From Fragilariopsis cylindrus CCMP1102 (lineage: Eukaryota; Bacillariophyta; Bacillariophyceae; Bacillariales; Bacillariaceae): a stretch of 64,000 bases of DNA. A program made the translations under genes and the position numbers. Location: positions 310,001 to 374,000 of the forward strand of contig FMBT01000290.1 in NCBI GenBank assembly GCA_900095095.1, read 5' to 3'. The notes below the pieces were generated by a model, which was given only the letters and a program-made list of their open reading frames with translations, had not been told where the DNA came from and searched no databases. This document shows, piece by piece, positions 53,701-64,000 of the stretch (position 1 is its first letter; the number at the start of each line of letters is the position of its first letter).

Positions 53701-54364
53701 GTTTCGCAATTAATGTATGCATATCAGCTCCCCGTTTCGTGTCTCGCAGTCTCCACACTTTTACTATGCGGGACAGCGACAAACCGAAAGTTTGAGTGTA
53801 TAAATCTAGGTATTCTAATTTCGTGACATCGTGAAGACAATCTTGAATATTCGGGATGCTTTTTCGTTTTCGTTTTCGTTTTCTACGAGGTGTTGATCGA
53901 GGTTGTTGCTGTTGTTGTCTCGCTACAAACGGCTCCTGTGTTTCCATCAGGGATTGAGATTCAAGTTGGGAGGATTGTTGAGTCATGGGAAATTCTTCAA
54001 TTTCTTCGTTGTTGCTATCATATTCGGATGATGATGATGATGAATATGACATCGTCGAGTTATTATTATCTGTTTGGTTTTGATTTTCTTCTCGATGAAT
54101 ACGAAAGGACAAATAATTTGCCAAATTTTGTTTTTCGGTATCTCTCCATTGACGATATGTTAGACCCTCCTCAGCATATTTGATCCCATTATTTTCATCG
54201 ATAAGGGCTTCAGTTGCTATTGTTGGAGGAGGAAGTTGAGAGAGTCCAGTCGAAAACTTCAACTCGACAGAGTTGTCGTCGTTCTGAGGCAAAAAGTCAC
54301 CAAAAAAGGTAGCCAAACCAGAACCGAGACCATACTCGTCATCGTTGTTATTATTATTATCCAT
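50719..54364 (-). CDS. POT1: POT1-like telomere end-binding protein with long N-terminal extension
   Basis: Five exons, 54364..52580, 52458..52201, 52051..51675, 51568..51300 and 51158..50719, give 1042 residues. All introns are GT-AG and all phases agree. Residues about 600-690 form the first telomere-binding OB fold (ATVNIYAAVQSLSPPKITKR, then GDWMITVTLIDDSC, LNIFC, LPKVVWMGDIIRVHRARVE|IWKGEVQFQG). A second OB-like part follows. The 595 residues before it (exon 1) are unusual for POT1: Asn/Asp/Gln-rich with one ordered-looking block (CLHDVTKLEYLDLYTQTFGL, then SRIVKVWRLRDTKRG). The start at 54364 (MDNNNNNDDEYGLG) is chosen over 54526, whose extra 54 residues look like translated leader. POT1 caps the single-stranded telomere overhang and controls telomerase access. 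Confidence 0.82.
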
Positions 54365-54916
54365 ATTGTTCACGACACTTTTATTATCGACCCTGCGGTT
54401 AACAATAACAACTCCCCTGTTGTCGTCATTATGATAAACGAAGAATGACAAGCAACAAGCAACAAGCAAGTATTTTTTATGTTCCTTAATAATACAAGTA
54501 GTAACTACTGTACCGAAGCGCAACAATTGCTAGACGTACAGTAGGACTACACGCAGCACTCATAACCTTGAATTATTGAGCAATAATGAAATTTTGAACA
54601 CCCCTTAATTAACTTAAGCCTTTCTTTCCGTAACTGCCCGTGTCACATCCCATCGCTAAAGAGAAGATCTCGTTTTCACAAAGAATAAGTGTGGTTGTTG
54701 TATTGTGTTAGGTCCTACAGTACTTCGAAGTACTAGTAGTGTGAGGGCGTGTCTCTTTTCTCTGCTTCTCAACAATAATATATAAGATATACAGTACATC
54801 GACAGTCTCATCGTGACCGCATCGATAACTAACGTTACTAAGACAGAATTATATTGTCGAACATACTACGTACGAATAACATCTGACTATTGTTTATATA
54901 ATATTATCTTGCAACA
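54365..54916. promoter_or_regulatory. Divergent intergenic region, POT1 / EDR2-like
   Basis: A 552-bp gap between divergent genes, so it holds both promoters. It includes GTACTTCGAAGTAC near 54719-54732, a perfect 14-bp palindrome of unknown meaning. Nothing else was recognised. Confidence 0.5.
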
Positions 54917-57592
54917 ATGGTGCAGAAGACAGCCTTTTCACAGGCTTTGATGGACCATAAGGTTTCGGCTGTTTTAAGTGACCTTGATCATTACCGGATT
55001 CATGGAGGAATGGCTGTTGAAACAGATTATATTGTACATGTAGAGGCTTCGTCATCATCGTCGTCATCATCATCATTATCCTCATTCTTTGAAAGTTTTA
55101 CCCTTTCTAAAACCTATGGTCTCTTTCGAACATTTGCAAAGCAACTTAAAAAGATCGAAGATGGTGCCATGTCAGCTAACACGACCGATGAAAGTACGAA
55201 AAAACTCGCACAGTATTGTGAAACTGTCCATCACTTGATTGAATCACAACGTCATCAATTTCTTGGAAAGGTAAGCAGGTTTTTTTTCCCATCTTTTTCT
55301 CTCTCTCTTTCTTTCTTTTCTGAATGTTGATAATTATGATTAAAAACATAGAAAAATCCCAGACAATGTATGATAATATTTATTCTAATCTATTCCTGAA
55401 TGTACCCCGTTGTTATGCATCATTTTCTTTCGCAGGTCAACTACAAGTACGTTAAGCTTCTAGCCAAGAAACGGAGTCAAATTATTCAAGAAATATTGGA
55501 AGCTACGTTAAATTATTATCCAAAAAATGCTGATGAAAATCAGTTCAGTGTTGACGTTTCGGACGCTATTGAAACTTTCTTCCTTATGGACCATTGTATG
55601 GAGAATGATGATAGTATACCACAAAGTGATGATCATAAAAATTATTCCAAGGAATTTGATAAAAAAGAAAAAGAGAAATCGGGTAATCATAGGAATACCA
55701 GCAAGAAAAACTTAGAGTCATCGGAATCGAACAACAACGAGGAACTAAAGCAATCAACGAAAAGTATTACCGAATCGACGAGTAGTTCGTCGCCATTATC
55801 TGTGGTTCCTATCACTCGAAAGAGGAGAGCTTCGGTTTCTATGAGGAAGATTGATACCGACGAATTGGAAAAAGTTGGAGAGGGAGCTAATTTATTGTTA
55901 GATGATGAGAGACCACAACAAAACGAATTTGTACCCTCCTATTCCCATCCGGTTCCTACCTTCAATTCCTCAGGCTCAAAACTTGGTAACTTACTTGATA
56001 ACAATCCTATTGTCTTTATCCTGATTACAGTAGCTTCGATATTCTTCCTAAAAAGAGTTTCTGGATTCGCCGTCACGGTAGATTTGGACGTTTTATTGCT
56101 CTTTCTTTGGGCGGCTTTTTGTATTGGCCTACATACACCCCGACCTGCATTAAGTGGTATTGATAAAAATTACGGACCACCATCATCACCAAGGAAGGGC
56201 AAAGGCAGCACAAATGACGTACACGGAAGACGGTTATTAAAACGGATGTCAAAACGTATGTCCCTTGCCGCTGGTTCGCCATCTACTCCGGATTATTTGT
56301 CGAGTCATAGTGGTTTGGAATCGATAGTTGATACGAATGACGAAGACGATGATGAAGAAAGTATGATAGATGAACTTCAAAGTCCACTACCGATTTTCCC
56401 CGCAGGTGCTGCATTTGGATCACATCTCAATTGTTGGTCCCAACCAGATTGTAATAACTTTTACGTTCGAGGTTCTAATTACTTAAAGGATAGGGTCAAG
56501 ATCGAATCTGCTGATTTCCTTTGGCCAGTAAGAGGGGTCGACTTATTCTTAACGGATACTTGTCCAGAAAATGTTGGAAGGTGTGTATATTTACCGGATT
56601 ATATACTGCAGTCCTACTTGAACAAATGATGCTTTATATTTACATATAAAGGAAGAGAAAAGAAAAACAGATGCAATCCTTACTCATTCTTCTCTCTTTC
56701 TCACTGATTTTTTTTCAGAATCGCCGGAGTCATGGGAGGTCGTTTAAGAGAAATGCCTACTTTCCTTATCAACTTTCGACTTCCTTGGGGGGTCCTGATT
56801 GCATATTTTGAAATTCCGGAACTATACATACCTTTTATAAAAGCTCAGTACGTGCTGTATTTCGTGTGCATTTGTATTTGTGTGTTTGTATTTGTATCTG
56901 TACGCAGGGAATCGGACCAGATTACTAACGGATTTTTTGTTCATTCGATTCGTTTCTGCTTTCTATCATTACTTTGTACAAAGGCATGATCCAGATTTCG
57001 ACAAATCGACCTTGCCATCCATGAACGGCATGACGGCAGGTCAACGCTGTGCTGCTCGTTTCTGTCAAAGCTCACAAGAAGAGAAAGATCAGGTACTCAA
57101 AATCGTACCAGCAGTTGCGGACGGTAAGTAACATGTAAACTTATCAATTACTTATTCATCCTATTCCTTTACTTCTTCTGACTCTTCGTCTTCTACTATT
57201 ACTTCCTCTCTTTTGTTACTATAGGTCCTTGGGTTGTTAAGTCAGTTGTTGGAAATAAGCCAGCAATTCTAGGCACAAAAATGCCCGTGAACTACATTTA
57301 TCAAAAGGGAGAAGATGGGAAAGCTATGTACTTTGAGGCAGATTTGGACATTGTTTCGTCGTCAGCTGCTCGTGGTATTCTTTCCATGGTTCGAAGCTAC
57401 ACCAACGTACTAACGATGGACTTGGGTTTTGTCATTCAAGGTAACGAGAAAGACGAATTACCGGAACAGATGTTGTGCGGAACACGACTTCATGGATTGG
57501 ACCCCTTGAACGCACCCGCTCTTCCTTTTTCCCAGGAAAATTTCATCTCAAACATGAAGCCAGCCGAACATGACAGTGATGATGAGAACTAA
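54917..57592 (+). CDS. PX-like / EDR2-C (DUF1336) membrane protein
   Basis: Five exons, 54917..55270, 55436..56580, 56719..56847, 56984..57123 and 57225..57592, give 711 residues with consistent phases. The N-terminus looks like a PX lipid-binding domain (YRIHGGMAVETDYIVHVEA, KTYGLFRTFAKQL, QHRQFLGK-type end, split by intron 1 before VNYKYVKLLAKKRSQII). Ser/Lys/Asn-rich linkers follow, then two hydrophobic segments (NPIVFILITVASIFFL, VLLLFLWAAFCIGL). The C-terminal 290 residues are the EDR2-C/DUF1336 domain (NFYVRGSNYLKDRVKIES, GVDLFLTD, MGGRLREMPTFLINFRLPWG, YFEIP, ILGTKMPVNYIY). Plant EDR2-like proteins bind lipids and regulate cell death and defence. A lipid-transfer or membrane-contact role is a reasonable inference. 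Confidence 0.85.
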
Positions 57593-57848
57593 CGGAAGAA
57601 ATTTACTGTTTAAAAGAAGATTTTGGCATACAAAATAATCAACCAACTAACTAACTTGACACTATGATCAATCGTAGGTATAATGTCAAATCAAATAATT
57701 CATAATACATGTGCTTTTCTTAACAAATGAATTCTACATTTCACTACTTCAAGCCAGCGAATACATCTATTTCTTTTCTTTTTCAAGTAACATTTATCTG
57801 CTAAGAGGTTATAATTATTGGTGTTCATTTTTGGTTATCTATCTTTTT

Positions 57849-59021
57849 TTATGGTCCCGCAGCGATCAGAACAATAATCGGTACAATGAATGCCACAACT
57901 CCTGCCAGATATGCGACTTGGAAGCCACTCCGGAACAACTGTTGTACACCTAGAACTCCTAGGTATAAAAATGCTCCATAATAAGGAACGAATTTAAAAA
58001 ATCCCGATAGCTCCACCATATGATACGGGTCCAGTTTTTGTCGTAAAAAGTCGTAGGCAAAATCATTATTTTGATTCCATTGACCTTTTGCTGCCAGTCC
58101 TTCCTTACGAGCATCAATCACAGCTTCCACCAATCGTTCCTTTTCACTTCCTGTTAGCAAACTCAAACCTGGATTGTAAATAGTAGTATCCTCATCGGCG
58201 ACGTATCCTCGCTCAAGTTCAATTCCCTCTACACGATACAGTCAGCACAAACACACACAAAGAGAAACAAACAAAAAAACAGTTGTAGTTGTGTTAGATA
58301 TACGCGTTGAAGGAAGGAAATCGTCGTCGATTAGATATTTTTCTTTCCAAAAGAACAAAGTCCCCTGTGTGTTTTCGGTTTTTTTTTTTTCTCTCCTATT
58401 TTTCCAAGACGTTCCTTCAATTTTTTCTTTTACTTTATTTTATCACTTACTGAAATTGACCATTCCACCGACACCTTTTCCTTCCGTAATAATTCCCGCG
58501 ATATTTTCGTATACCTTAAATGTTTCATCACCATTTCCTGATGCTTTCTTCAGATCTTGGATGACTGTTGTGACAGTCTCACTAGCATAATCTGATGGGA
58601 TATAGGCATAGGCAGCCTGTGGTGTAGTAGTAATAATTGCTGTTGTGGATGTTGCCACGGTGAGCGCTATAGCGAGGCTCAATGATGCAAACTTCGTCGT
58701 GAATGACGATTGTTTTGATTCTTCCGTGATTGTAGTAGTAGTAGTAGTAGTAGTTTTCTTTTCCGATAAAATAGGATTGTTGGCGATTATTCCATCTCCT
58801 GATTCAATAATAGTAGTAGATATCTGTTGTTTTTGTGAAAACAAAGTGGACAAATTCTTATCAACATGTCTTCTCGATACGACCGTCGTCTTTGTGGGAG
58901 TGCTAAAGGCTGATACTGCATATTTCGACGACGACGACAACGACGACGGCGACGACGACATCAACTGTTGGGCGACAAACACGGTAAACAAAAGTCTAGA
59001 TAGTGCTGTTACTGTTGTCAT
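57849..59021 (-). CDS. Plastid-targeted membrane protein of unknown function
   Basis: Two exons, 59021..58451 and 58228..57849, give 316 residues; the 222-nt intron splits A|AG. The start at 59021 opens a hydrophobic signal peptide (ALSRLLFTVFVAQQLM), followed by a Ser-rich stretch and an ASAFAP-like site (YAVSAFSTP), the diatom bipartite plastid leader. A second hydrophobic segment ending in PQAAYA before YIPSDYASE looks like a thylakoid-transfer signal. The mature part has KVYENIAGIITEGKGVGGMV, GIELERGYVADEDTT and two C-terminal membrane helices (FLYLGVLGVQQLF, AYLAGVVAFIVPIIVLIA). I do not recognise the family. A thylakoid membrane location is inferred. Confidence 0.75.
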
Positions 59022-59508
59022 CTTGGAAAGATATATTCTATCGCTAGTGGGCGAGGATAAATTAGTATATTTTACTCTTAACGAAACGTTGCTGTACAAG
59101 GCTGATGCAGTAAGTTTCTGCTGTATGTGATGTGTAGGCCATTCTAAATCTCTCTATTCTTTACTTCGAAGTACACTCAATAAAACCGAAATCAAGAAAC
59201 TCAAGTGGTTCAATCGATAGCATGTTTTTTGTACGGTAAGGATCAGGTTATCTGACGACGGATAGACAAATTTTCAAAAAATAACTTTGATTTAAATATC
59301 TTACCGCGAGTATAATGCTAACAAATTTTAATATTATTTTGTATCACGACAATACACTACAATGATCACAAAGATGCTATTTAGCAGTAGTTCGAAGACA
59401 ACGATAAGAGAAACAAAGAATAGGAAAATAACTAACATATATTTGATATCCACACCGATAACGACAAAAGAAGAAGAAGAAGAATAGGATTAAAATCGAA
59501 ATAAAATA
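59022..59508. other. Divergent intergenic region, plastid protein / NUP133
   Basis: A 487-bp gap containing both promoters. A GAA run (59470-59486) lies in the NUP133 leader. A few small frames appear but none is supported. Confidence 0.45.
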
Positions 59509-62500
59509 ATGTTCTCCTCCCCACGTTCACCGAACAATTCGAATCAGAATAATAACAACAAACGGCAGCTTATTCGTCCATCGAATAATATTCCATGGTC
59601 AGTCGACGTCGTTTCTGCTGTTCCTGGTCCCGTTGCTGACATATTAGAGACAGCATTGTCGGGTGCCACTCATAAAAAATGGTCATGTCTTGCATTTCCA
59701 AAAGGCATTTTTTATGTTTGGCAAATCCAACAAACAAGTAATTTAGAAGAGGGCCTACAAAGACCAAAGGAATATCTGAAGTTGTATCTTCCTGATCTGG
59801 TACTATCAGAAGAAGTAGACGAACAAGGCCGACAAAAGTCGCCACTTGTGGCATTGTCCACCCCTCTTGGCGATGATCGTGATTCTGTTCATTTATATGC
59901 TCTACATCCAACATCGGGATGGTTGGTACTGAGAAAGATTTCACGTAGAGATATGAGATCAAAAATTCCCATTATGACACACACTGCCAAGACTCGAATC
60001 CAGGATATCAGGAACGACAACATCAGTGATAGTGACATCGACAGCGACAGCGATGATATGGCTACTACTGAAGAAAGATCCTACTTTCGATCATTGACTT
60101 GTTACAAGTCTATGGTAGTAGTAGGAACTTCCAAGGGTGACTTGTACTGGATTACACATATTGCTGTACCGGTGTCGCTACATGTACAAAATGTCAAGGC
60201 ACAGGAAAATTCTGGATTTTTCACCCATTTTTTCTACGGAAGCAGTAGTGCCAACAATAATAACAACAATCTAGCCGGCAACACCGATTTATCTTCTTCT
60301 GACGTAGCTGCTTCAAATTCGACCGTTGTTGTCCCATTATCAAATGGTACCAAATTTTTAGCCGTATCCAAGTCTTTGGGTGTAGTACGATGGACGACGG
60401 AATTGCCAATCGCCTCTGGACATCATGCGATATTTACTCCTACACAACTGGGAAATTTCAATGAAACCATGACACTATCATCATCTTCGGAGGATGATTG
60501 GAAAGTCCAAGAGGTATTGCGAGCAGTTATTAGTATAGATAACAGATTCGTACATTGTATCGTTCGGGGAACGATCGTTGAGAGTGGCGAATCCAGACTC
60601 TACTGGATCGTTGCACGAGTCAATGGAATTTCCGATATCGATGAAAAAAAGGATGCCACGATGATGATTGTTCGTTCTCATTGGTTGTCTCGATTTGCAC
60701 TACCCGATCAAGTTCGTGTGTTAGGGTTGGTATCGTGTGAAAATGAAACCGTGTACGCTGCCTTGTCCGATGCTAACAATTCCGTTATCGTGATGGCGCT
60801 CGTACCAGGAGGAGAAGACGATCATATCATTAAAGAAGTAGATCTTCCTAGGAGAGAAGTTCCTAATCTGCTCCCAAACATGATGGAGCAAGATATGGTA
60901 ACATACGGATGCTATATGGTTGCTTCTTCTGGTATCGGGATGCGAGCTCGATTTACGCCTCAACAACTAATTGGTCAATCACCATCGAAGCGTGCTCGAA
61001 TTGGCAATGATGGAATTCTTGGACAGCATCTTCGATCACACTTTTGGGCGTCGTATCAAGACCCTACCGTTGACAAGCCCATACCGCCTTCTCTCCATCA
61101 AGCGGAACCGGCCGATCTTGAACTGGCAATTATCCAAATAGGTGCGGAGCTTCAACAAAAGGGGGACCCCTCATCGTATTCTATCTCGATTGAATGGCAC
61201 AAGTCTTTTGTCAAGTTGATCAAAGAAGGTGGACTTTACCGCTGTCTATCAGAAGATGGTAAATGGAAGTTGTTGGGGATCGGTCAAGAATTGCATGTCT
61301 TTGGAGAGATGTCGCAATTATTGCTGCATAAATACAAACATCAAGAAGATGCCGACGAATGGCAGGCGGGTTTGCAATCTCACAGCATAGCCGATTGGTT
61401 GCGATCAGTCCAAAAATCTGTAGAGAGATCCAGATGGCTCCATTCCGAGATCTGGTACGATATTTTAGGAACCGCATTGAGTACGATTTTGATTTTTCGA
61501 GAGGATAACGCACGATCGGTATACGATATTGCATCCGAACGTTGTTCCGAACCCTTATGGATTAGTCACCTTTCATTGCAAGAACTGTTGAACCGCCAAA
61601 TTAAGTACTGGCAGACGAATCATCAAGATGTTCCACTGGAATTGATCGAGCTTGTCGTCAAAACTGCTCTTTTGTCATATAACGAATCGTTATCACCATC
61701 GTCGTCCGTAGAAGAACGAATGGGTTTCGTACAAATCCAAAAGTCGTCCATCTCTCTCCTACGCTTAGTCAGTGATGGGAATGACGAATTAGCGTTCGAC
61801 TTATGTAAGCAATATCGATACTTCGATGGTCTTTGCGAACTTTCTGTCGCACACGAAAAAAAGCGAGATGCATTGTCCTATGCTCTTGATCCATTATTCG
61901 ATACGATTGAAGGAAATGATTCGAGGAGTGGCTGGTCCTTTCCTCAACACGTGTTACAGTGGCATTCTGATAGAGAGCTTTACGGACAAGTTATCAACTA
62001 CGGGCGGCACTCAATATCCGATTTGAATAGAATTATGGATAAAAATAATCAATTGCGACAATACAGATGGATTCCTATTATCCGACAGGGATATTTCGGG
62101 CAAGCCACCGGTATGTTGTTGGACAACTGTGGTAAAGAAGACAACGGGTTGAGGAGCAATCAATGGGCTTTGAGCATGGCAAAACTCACTAACAAGCTAG
62201 TACCTGCTCAGAATCAACAAGCTCAAGACCAACAACGTAAAATCGAAAGACAACTAGAATTAGTTGATGCACAGCAAATGCTACTCGATGACGCCCAGAT
62301 GCAGGAGAAGGACCAACCAATGATGCAACCCGATGAACTCATAGAATTGGTAATGAAAAAGTTAGAAAATTCCTTCGATCAAGAAGACCGTGTGCGTTTA
62401 GCATTTGTTGGACTGACTGTTTGCAACTTCATTGACGATGAAAAGGTTGCCATGGAGCAAACATCTCGCATCTGGGCTGAATGTTTACTCTCCGATGGTG

Positions 62501-62778
62501 CACAGTGGACCGAATGGGCGTCGGAGGGCGGTGGTAGCGACTTGGCATGGCTACGCGAGAACGCGTTGTCTTCTACAGTCTTTGGTCGCTTGTTAGTAGA
62601 GTGTCGCAAGGATGAAAAAAATATGAACAAAGTTATGTATGGACGAGATATTGAGACTTCTGTGTTGAATCGAGTCCAGGGTGACGACAATCGTGAGTCC
62701 TTCACTCGCGTGTTGAGGACGGTTGCCGCACCTGATGATTCGATTCAAGTAGAATCCTTGATGGTGTCCTCATTCTAG
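59509..62778 (+). CDS. NUP133: Nucleoporin NUP133
   Basis: A single exon of 1089 residues, the usual size. The N-terminal half fits the Nup133/Nup155 beta-propeller (HKKWSCLAFPKGIFYVWQ, SLTCYKSMVVVGTSKGDLYW, VVPLSNGTKFLAVSKS). The C-terminal half is an alpha-helical stack with the Nup133 landmark LAFDLCKQYRYFDGLCELSV, then WHSDRELYGQVINYGRHSI, LRQYRWIPIIRQGYFGQATG and a Gln-rich helix. NUP133 belongs to the Y-complex scaffold of the nuclear pore. Low-complexity Asn/Ser inserts (SSANNNNNNLAG) sit between propeller blades. Nup155 is the main alternative; the C-terminal landmark favours NUP133. Confidence 0.87.
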   Translation: MFSSPRSPNNSNQNNNNKRQLIRPSNNIPWSVDVVSAVPGPVADILETALSGATHKKWSCLAFPKGIFYVWQIQQTSNLEEGLQRPKEYLKLYLPDLVLSEEVDEQGRQKSPLVALSTPLGDDRDSVHLYALHPTSGWLVLRKISRRDMRSKIPIMTHTAKTRIQDIRNDNISDSDIDSDSDDMATTEERSYFRSLTCYKSMVVVGTSKGDLYWITHIAVPVSLHVQNVKAQENSGFFTHFFYGSSSANNNNNNLAGNTDLSSSDVAASNSTVVVPLSNGTKFLAVSKSLGVVRWTTELPIASGHHAIFTPTQLGNFNETMTLSSSSEDDWKVQEVLRAVISIDNRFVHCIVRGTIVESGESRLYWIVARVNGISDIDEKKDATMMIVRSHWLSRFALPDQVRVLGLVSCENETVYAALSDANNSVIVMALVPGGEDDHIIKEVDLPRREVPNLLPNMMEQDMVTYGCYMVASSGIGMRARFTPQQLIGQSPSKRARIGNDGILGQHLRSHFWASYQDPTVDKPIPPSLHQAEPADLELAIIQIGAELQQKGDPSSYSISIEWHKSFVKLIKEGGLYRCLSEDGKWKLLGIGQELHVFGEMSQLLLHKYKHQEDADEWQAGLQSHSIADWLRSVQKSVERSRWLHSEIWYDILGTALSTILIFREDNARSVYDIASERCSEPLWISHLSLQELLNRQIKYWQTNHQDVPLELIELVVKTALLSYNESLSPSSSVEERMGFVQIQKSSISLLRLVSDGNDELAFDLCKQYRYFDGLCELSVAHEKKRDALSYALDPLFDTIEGNDSRSGWSFPQHVLQWHSDRELYGQVINYGRHSISDLNRIMDKNNQLRQYRWIPIIRQGYFGQATGMLLDNCGKEDNGLRSNQWALSMAKLTNKLVPAQNQQAQDQQRKIERQLELVDAQQMLLDDAQMQEKDQPMMQPDELIELVMKKLENSFDQEDRVRLAFVGLTVCNFIDDEKVAMEQTSRIWAECLLSDGAQWTEWASEGGGSDLAWLRENALSSTVFGRLLVECRKDEKNMNKVMYGRDIETSVLNRVQGDDNRESFTRVLRTVAAPDDSIQVESLMVSSF

Positions 62779-62978
62779 TAGTGGGGCTACTAGTATCGAA
62801 AAATACAGATGCAATTGCGCTTTTTTTCTTGTCTAGAAAGAGCGTATGATTTAATTAGGGAGTCTAATTTCGAAAAGTATTGATTGTTGAATTTGCTATG
62901 CTTTTCAATTAAAATTATAAAAAACTATTTCGTCGAATCTCGACAGCCTTTAAAAATAATCTACCGTAGATAGATCAT

Positions 62979-64000
62979 TCATTGTGTTACGGCAATTTTT
63001 TGTTCCGCAAGATCGTTTTTGTAGTTGTTCTCGTTTAGTTGCTTCCATTGTACTTTTGCTGCTCTAGAAATGATCTCCGATGCTTCATCGATCTCTTCTA
63101 TTGTCGTCGTCGGACCGACACTCAATCGTAAAGTTCCACGTGCAAATGAAAGAGGAACCTTCATTGCTAACAAAACGGAAGATATAGATCCTCCAGTGCT
63201 ATGACAAGCAGCACCAGCGGAGGCAGCAACACACGAGCTGATACTTTCCAGCAAATCGCTTGATCGTGTACGATCCAATCCAACACTTAACGTATTCGGT
63301 AATCTCTTTTTAGGATCTATGGGACCATTAACTCGAATATTATTTTCACCCAAAAGTTTTTGTAAATTTTCAAGTAACCGACTTCGTAGTCGTTCCATAT
63401 GTGCTGCGTTCTGTTTTAAATTCATTTGTGCCATTTCAGCTGCTTTCCCTAATCCAACTATGTAAGGAGTATTTTCTGTACCTCCTCTTCGTCCAAATTC
63501 TTGTCCACCACCGATTAGCATTATACCACCACCACCAATCTTATTATTATTATTCGTGAATTGTCGACCGTGTTCTTCTAAGCAACCCGGTCGAACATAC
63601 AAAGCCGCAACACCCTTTGGTGCACCAATTTTATGACCAACAATTGTTACCATATCCGGACATCCAATATCATGCAATTGGATGGACACTTTCCCAGCCG
63701 CTTGCTACAACAACAAGAAATGAAGAAAAATCAAATGGCAAAATTACGCGAGAATGAATGTACGATAGAATTGTAAGATGCCAATATGGTTTCGTCAATT
63801 AGAATGATAGATTCAAATGCAATATTCATATACACATACATATAACATGACACAAATCAATAATCCGCTCTTTTATCTTACCGCTGCATCCGTATGGAAT
63901 AAGATACCTCTGCGACGACATTCCTCTGCAACTTCTTTTACAGGTTGTAAAGCACCCGATTCATTATTAGCAAGCATTAATGTTACTAAGACGGTATCCG
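62979..64000 (-). CDS. Cysteine desulfurase (NifS/IscS family), 3' part
   Basis: Partial gene running off the right edge. Visible exons are 64000..63882 and 63704..62979, joined by a 177-nt GT-AG intron that rebuilds the family motif ([27 protein letters not shown]). The PLP-binding lysine lies in [30 protein letters not shown], the conserved cysteine loop ([14 protein letters not shown]) and the C-terminal [16 protein letters not shown] are all present. These enzymes take sulfur or selenium from cysteine or selenocysteine for Fe-S cluster or thiolation pathways. The loop cysteine context (ACHST rather than ACSS) and a short Asn/Lys insert ([12 protein letters not shown]) fit neither IscS nor SufS closely, so subtype is open. 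Confidence 0.9.

Noticed and set aside
1-64000. tRNA genes, CRISPR arrays, telomeric repeat tracts, intact transposases or reverse transcriptases
   Set aside because: Both strands were scanned by eye for T-loop motifs, spaced repeats and catalytic motifs; none was convincing.

Overview
The window is nuclear DNA of a eukaryotic alga, most likely a diatom. Genes are compact and AT-rich, with few short GT-AG introns (mostly 80-260 nt). One protein has a bipartite plastid-targeting leader with an ASAFAP-like motif. Another belongs to an uncharacterised protein family that I know as widespread in diatoms. There is no bacterial-style operon structure, and the gene complement (RNA polymerase II, NMD, ESCRT, nuclear pore, spliceosome, telomere proteins) is typical of a nucleus. 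Genus was not determined.

Layout. 0-16 kb: two head-to-head DnaJ/glycine-rich paralogs, a PC-esterase-like membrane protein, FEN1, an F-box/LRR/UBR-box protein, RPB8, a BTB protein, a membrane-anchored FG nucleoporin and a V-ATPase c subunit. 16-23 kb: a gene-poor stretch with a decayed coding-like block, an isolated 5S rRNA gene, a seven-exon MBOAT/wax-synthase-like gene and a second V-ATPase c subunit. 23-32 kb: an ankyrin protein, a glutaredoxin-like protein without its cysteines, CHMP7, and two unrecognised proteins. 32-43 kb: UPF1 and a UPF3-like gene transcribed divergently from one 616-bp gap, a TLC-domain protein, and the alpha subunit of protein farnesyl/geranylgeranyltransferase. 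43-50 kb: a diatom-family protein, a repeat-rich 2-kb gap (a foldback element with internal hairpin units and one copy of a dispersed repeat), a mitochondrial carrier, exosome MTR3, and a U1-C-like protein that has lost all four zinc ligands and gained a WW domain. 50-64 kb: a POT1 telomere protein with a very long N-terminal extension, an EDR2/DUF1336 protein, a plastid membrane protein, NUP133 and the 3' part of a cysteine desulfurase.

Several genes touch RNA metabolism (UPF1, UPF3-like, MTR3, U1-C-like, RPB8, 5S rRNA) and the nuclear envelope (FG nucleoporin, NUP133, CHMP7). Apart from the UPF1/UPF3-like pair I see no reason to call this a functional cluster. Exon boundaries were set by reading splice sites and keeping frame and family alignment; they are predictions, not transcript evidence. 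I ran no searches, so family names rest on recognised motifs.
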